In this document: positions 62,877-64,000 of the stretch, one piece after another
Layout of the letters: each line of letters begins with the position of its first letter
Numbering within the stretch: the first letter of the stretch is position 1
Source of the DNA: Sphingobacteriia bacterium
GTDB taxonomy: Bacteria; Bacteroidota; Bacteroidia; Chitinophagales; Chitinophagaceae
Assembly: GCA_947452295.1 (NCBI GenBank)
Contig: CANGCK010000004.1
Span: 34,474 to 98,473 of the forward strand
DNA: 64,000 bases
Direction: 5' to 3'
Position numbers and translations under genes: made by a program
Notes under the pieces: model-generated
What the model was told of the DNA's origin: nothing
Databases searched by the model: none
Seen by the model: the letters and a program-made list of their open reading frames with translations, nothing else

Positions 62877-63080
62877 TTAGCTAATACGTTTAACGTTAAC
62901 TGCATTCAAGCCTTTACGTCCCTCTTGTACGTCAAAAATCACTTTGTCGTTAGCTTCAATCTGATCGATTAAGCCATTCGCATGTACAAAAGTTTCTTTG
63001 TTGGAATCATCATGCTTAATAAAACCAAAACCTTTTTCTTCGTTAAAGAACTTTACAGTTCCTTGAATTTGTGTGTCCAT
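62877..63080 (-). CDS. cold-shock domain protein
   Basis: A 67-residue CspA-type protein. It has QGTVKFFNEEKGFGFIKHD (RNP1), TFVHANGL (RNP2) and the short C-terminal IFDVQEGRKGLNAVNVKRIS. It binds single-stranded RNA and DNA and acts as an RNA chaperone. It is monocistronic: a TAnnTTTG element lies 27 bp upstream and a terminator follows. The length and motifs are standard. Confidence 0.95.
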   Translation of the reverse strand: MDTQIQGTVKFFNEEKGFGFIKHDDSNKETFVHANGLIDQIEANDKVIFDVQEGRKGLNAVNVKRIS

Positions 63081-63106
63081 TGTAAATTGATAAAATTATT
63101 AAAGAA

Positions 63107-63114
63107 CAAAGGTA
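63107..63114 (-). promoter_or_regulatory. candidate promoter -7 element for the cold-shock gene
   Basis: TACCTTTG on the minus strand fits TAnnTTTG, 27 bp before the ATG. No clear TTTG -33 box is seen. Confidence 0.45.
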
Positions 63115-63249
63115 ACGTAATAAAACTCGCCCACCTAATTAAACTGATACATAACTTGTTAATACAACTACAAAGTTTAAGAACAATCAATTTTGCCCCT
63201 ATTAGCCAATCGATTATCTTCATTCACTCAAATTGTTAAAACATTCTTT

Positions 63250-63837
63250 ATGTTCAATATTTCTTATTTAGATGTTTCCGGTTCCATGGGTCTAATCGCT
63301 TCGGGTGCATTAACGCTTAATATAATTGTTGGCATTTTATTAAGTACAGGTTTTAAAAAAACTTCCTACTGGAAAAAACTACCCTATCAATTGCAACAAT
63401 ATCCTCTTATACAATTCCATCAATTAACTGCTTATGCTGGACTTTTATTTACAGCACTTCATATACTTTTTTTAATTGCTTATAAAGAAGAAAATTTTAC
63501 TTTTTATCACTTATTGAAACCGCTAAAAGCACCTAAGCAAGCTAACATTGTTTTGTTTGGTGCAATAGGGTTTTACGGGTTGATATTAACCATTATTACC
63601 TCACAAAAAATCATCAAAAGGAAACTTAGTTTTCGTACCTGGAAAAATATCCACTTGATTGCTTATGTAACAGGACTATTTTTTTTATTGCATGGTTTAT
63701 TGATGGATCCACTATTAAAAGATCGTCCAACAGATTGGCTGGATGCTGAAAAATTTTTCTCCGAAGCTTGTCTTGGAATCGTATTAATTGCAATCTTATT
63801 AAGGATTCGTTATCAATTTAAATCCACAAATAATTGA
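63250..63837 (+). CDS. ferric-reductase-like transmembrane protein
   Basis: A protein of 195 residues from ATG 63250; the TTG 57 bp upstream would only add a polar tail. It has about six membrane helices and the His residues expected for haem ligation in ferric-reductase-like domains: FHQLTAYAGLLFTALHILFL (in two parts, His about 59 and 73) and later IHLIAYVTGLFFLLHGLLM. No flavin or NAD domain follows, so it is the membrane domain alone, like MsrQ-type proteins. The redox partner is unknown. Confidence 0.7.
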   Translation: MFNISYLDVSGSMGLIASGALTLNIIVGILLSTGFKKTSYWKKLPYQLQQYPLIQFHQLTAYAGLLFTALHILFLIAYKEENFTFYHLLKPLKAPKQANIVLFGAIGFYGLILTIITSQKIIKRKLSFRTWKNIHLIAYVTGLFFLLHGLLMDPLLKDRPTDWLDAEKFFSEACLGIVLIAILLRIRYQFKSTNN

Positions 63838-63846
63838 ATTTGTAAA

Positions 63847-63881
63847 TTTTTACTTTTGACTTTTGACTTTTGACTTTTGAT
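63847..63881. repeat. five tandem heptamers (TTTTTAC/TTTTGAC)
   Basis: Five units at 63847-63881: TTTTTAC, three TTTTGAC and TTTTGAT. They lie between two convergent genes and resemble the heptamers at 48624. Confidence 0.8.
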
Positions 63882-64000
63882 TATCGTGTACCAAAATAAG
63901 CATTAACGGTACTTAGTCCAATTAATTCATCATGCCGTCCGGCATAAGAACGATAATACACAAAAATATTGTATTCATTATCTGTTTCCCAATGATTACC
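63881..64000 (-). CDS. C-terminal end of an unidentified protein, cut by the window edge
   Basis: The last 39 codons and stop (TAA at 63881-63883) of a leftward gene. The visible end reads HWETDNEYNIFVYYRSYAG then RHDELIGLSTVNAYFGTR. It is aromatic-rich and polar, but I recognise no family from this fragment. The stop is preceded by no visible terminator; the heptamer array follows it directly. Confidence 0.5.
   Translation of the reverse strand, partial: GNHWETDNEYNIFVYYRSYAGRHDELIGLSTVNAYFGTR

Overview
The window is AT-rich chromosomal DNA of a Bacteroidota bacterium, probably of the Chitinophagaceae/Chitinophagales type. The evidence is a type IX secretion (CHU_C-type) C-terminal domain on a giant adhesin, TAnnTTTG -7 promoter elements, a CzcA-TolC fusion efflux protein, a Bacteroidota-type ssrA tag, a Fib_succ_major domain protein and a GH92 mannosidase. 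No rRNA or tRNA gene, CRISPR array or intact mobile element is visible.

Region 1 (1-16941) is a cell-surface glycan locus, transcribed almost entirely leftward with many overlapping or abutting genes. In transcription order it encodes an acyl carrier protein, a FabH-like ketosynthase, a polyprenyl-phosphate GT2, a GNAT acyltransferase, a WecE-like sugar aminotransferase, a PhyH dioxygenase, an AspH/LpxO-type dioxygenase, a NeuD/PglD-like acetyltransferase, a TauD-type dioxygenase, a GT2, an AsnB-like amidotransferase, a UDP-uronate epimerase, two DxD glycosyltransferase-like proteins, an HTTM-like membrane pair and, cut by the window edge, a large PMT/TMTC-like membrane glycosyltransferase. 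One glycosyltransferase-like gene (13351-14256) points the other way. I infer a decorated glycan with a 4-amino-sugar, an amidated uronic acid, unusual acyl groups and oxidative hydroxylation.

Region 2 (17063-26970) is a surface-protein locus: an 1827-residue secreted adhesin with a beta-helix-like N-terminus, seven 90-residue repeats and a T9SS signal; three tandem tail-collar proteins; a binding-protein-like gene without a signal peptide; a divergent Tat-signal protein that looks like a catalytically dead metallophosphatase; and a GNAT.

Region 3 (27001-32899) is a glycan-degradation group: GH92 alpha-mannosidase, FAD-dependent oxidoreductase, sialidase-like protein and the wreck of a TonB-dependent receptor (frameshifts and a large internal deletion).

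Region 4 (33028-35923) holds a Fib_succ_major protein, a decayed tyrosine recombinase and the tmRNA gene ssrA, so it looks like an old ssrA-targeted island. Short heptamer-based repeats lie here and at three other gene ends.

Region 5 (35922-64000) is mostly housekeeping: rseP, dxr, a GH3-family gene, rplU-rpmA, a Lys/Ala/Pro-rich histone-like protein, PolX with a degenerate polymerase site, an NtrY-like kinase, mazG, an oxidoreductase, an AlkD-like protein, a transaldolase-type gene, SRP RNA, an FKBP, an ABC-F ATPase, ispH, a CzcB-like adaptor with a CzcA-TolC fusion, a putative porin, a purine nucleoside phosphorylase, a cold-shock protein and a ferric-reductase-like membrane protein. A further gene is cut by the right edge. 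Both dxr and ispH indicate the MEP isoprenoid pathway.
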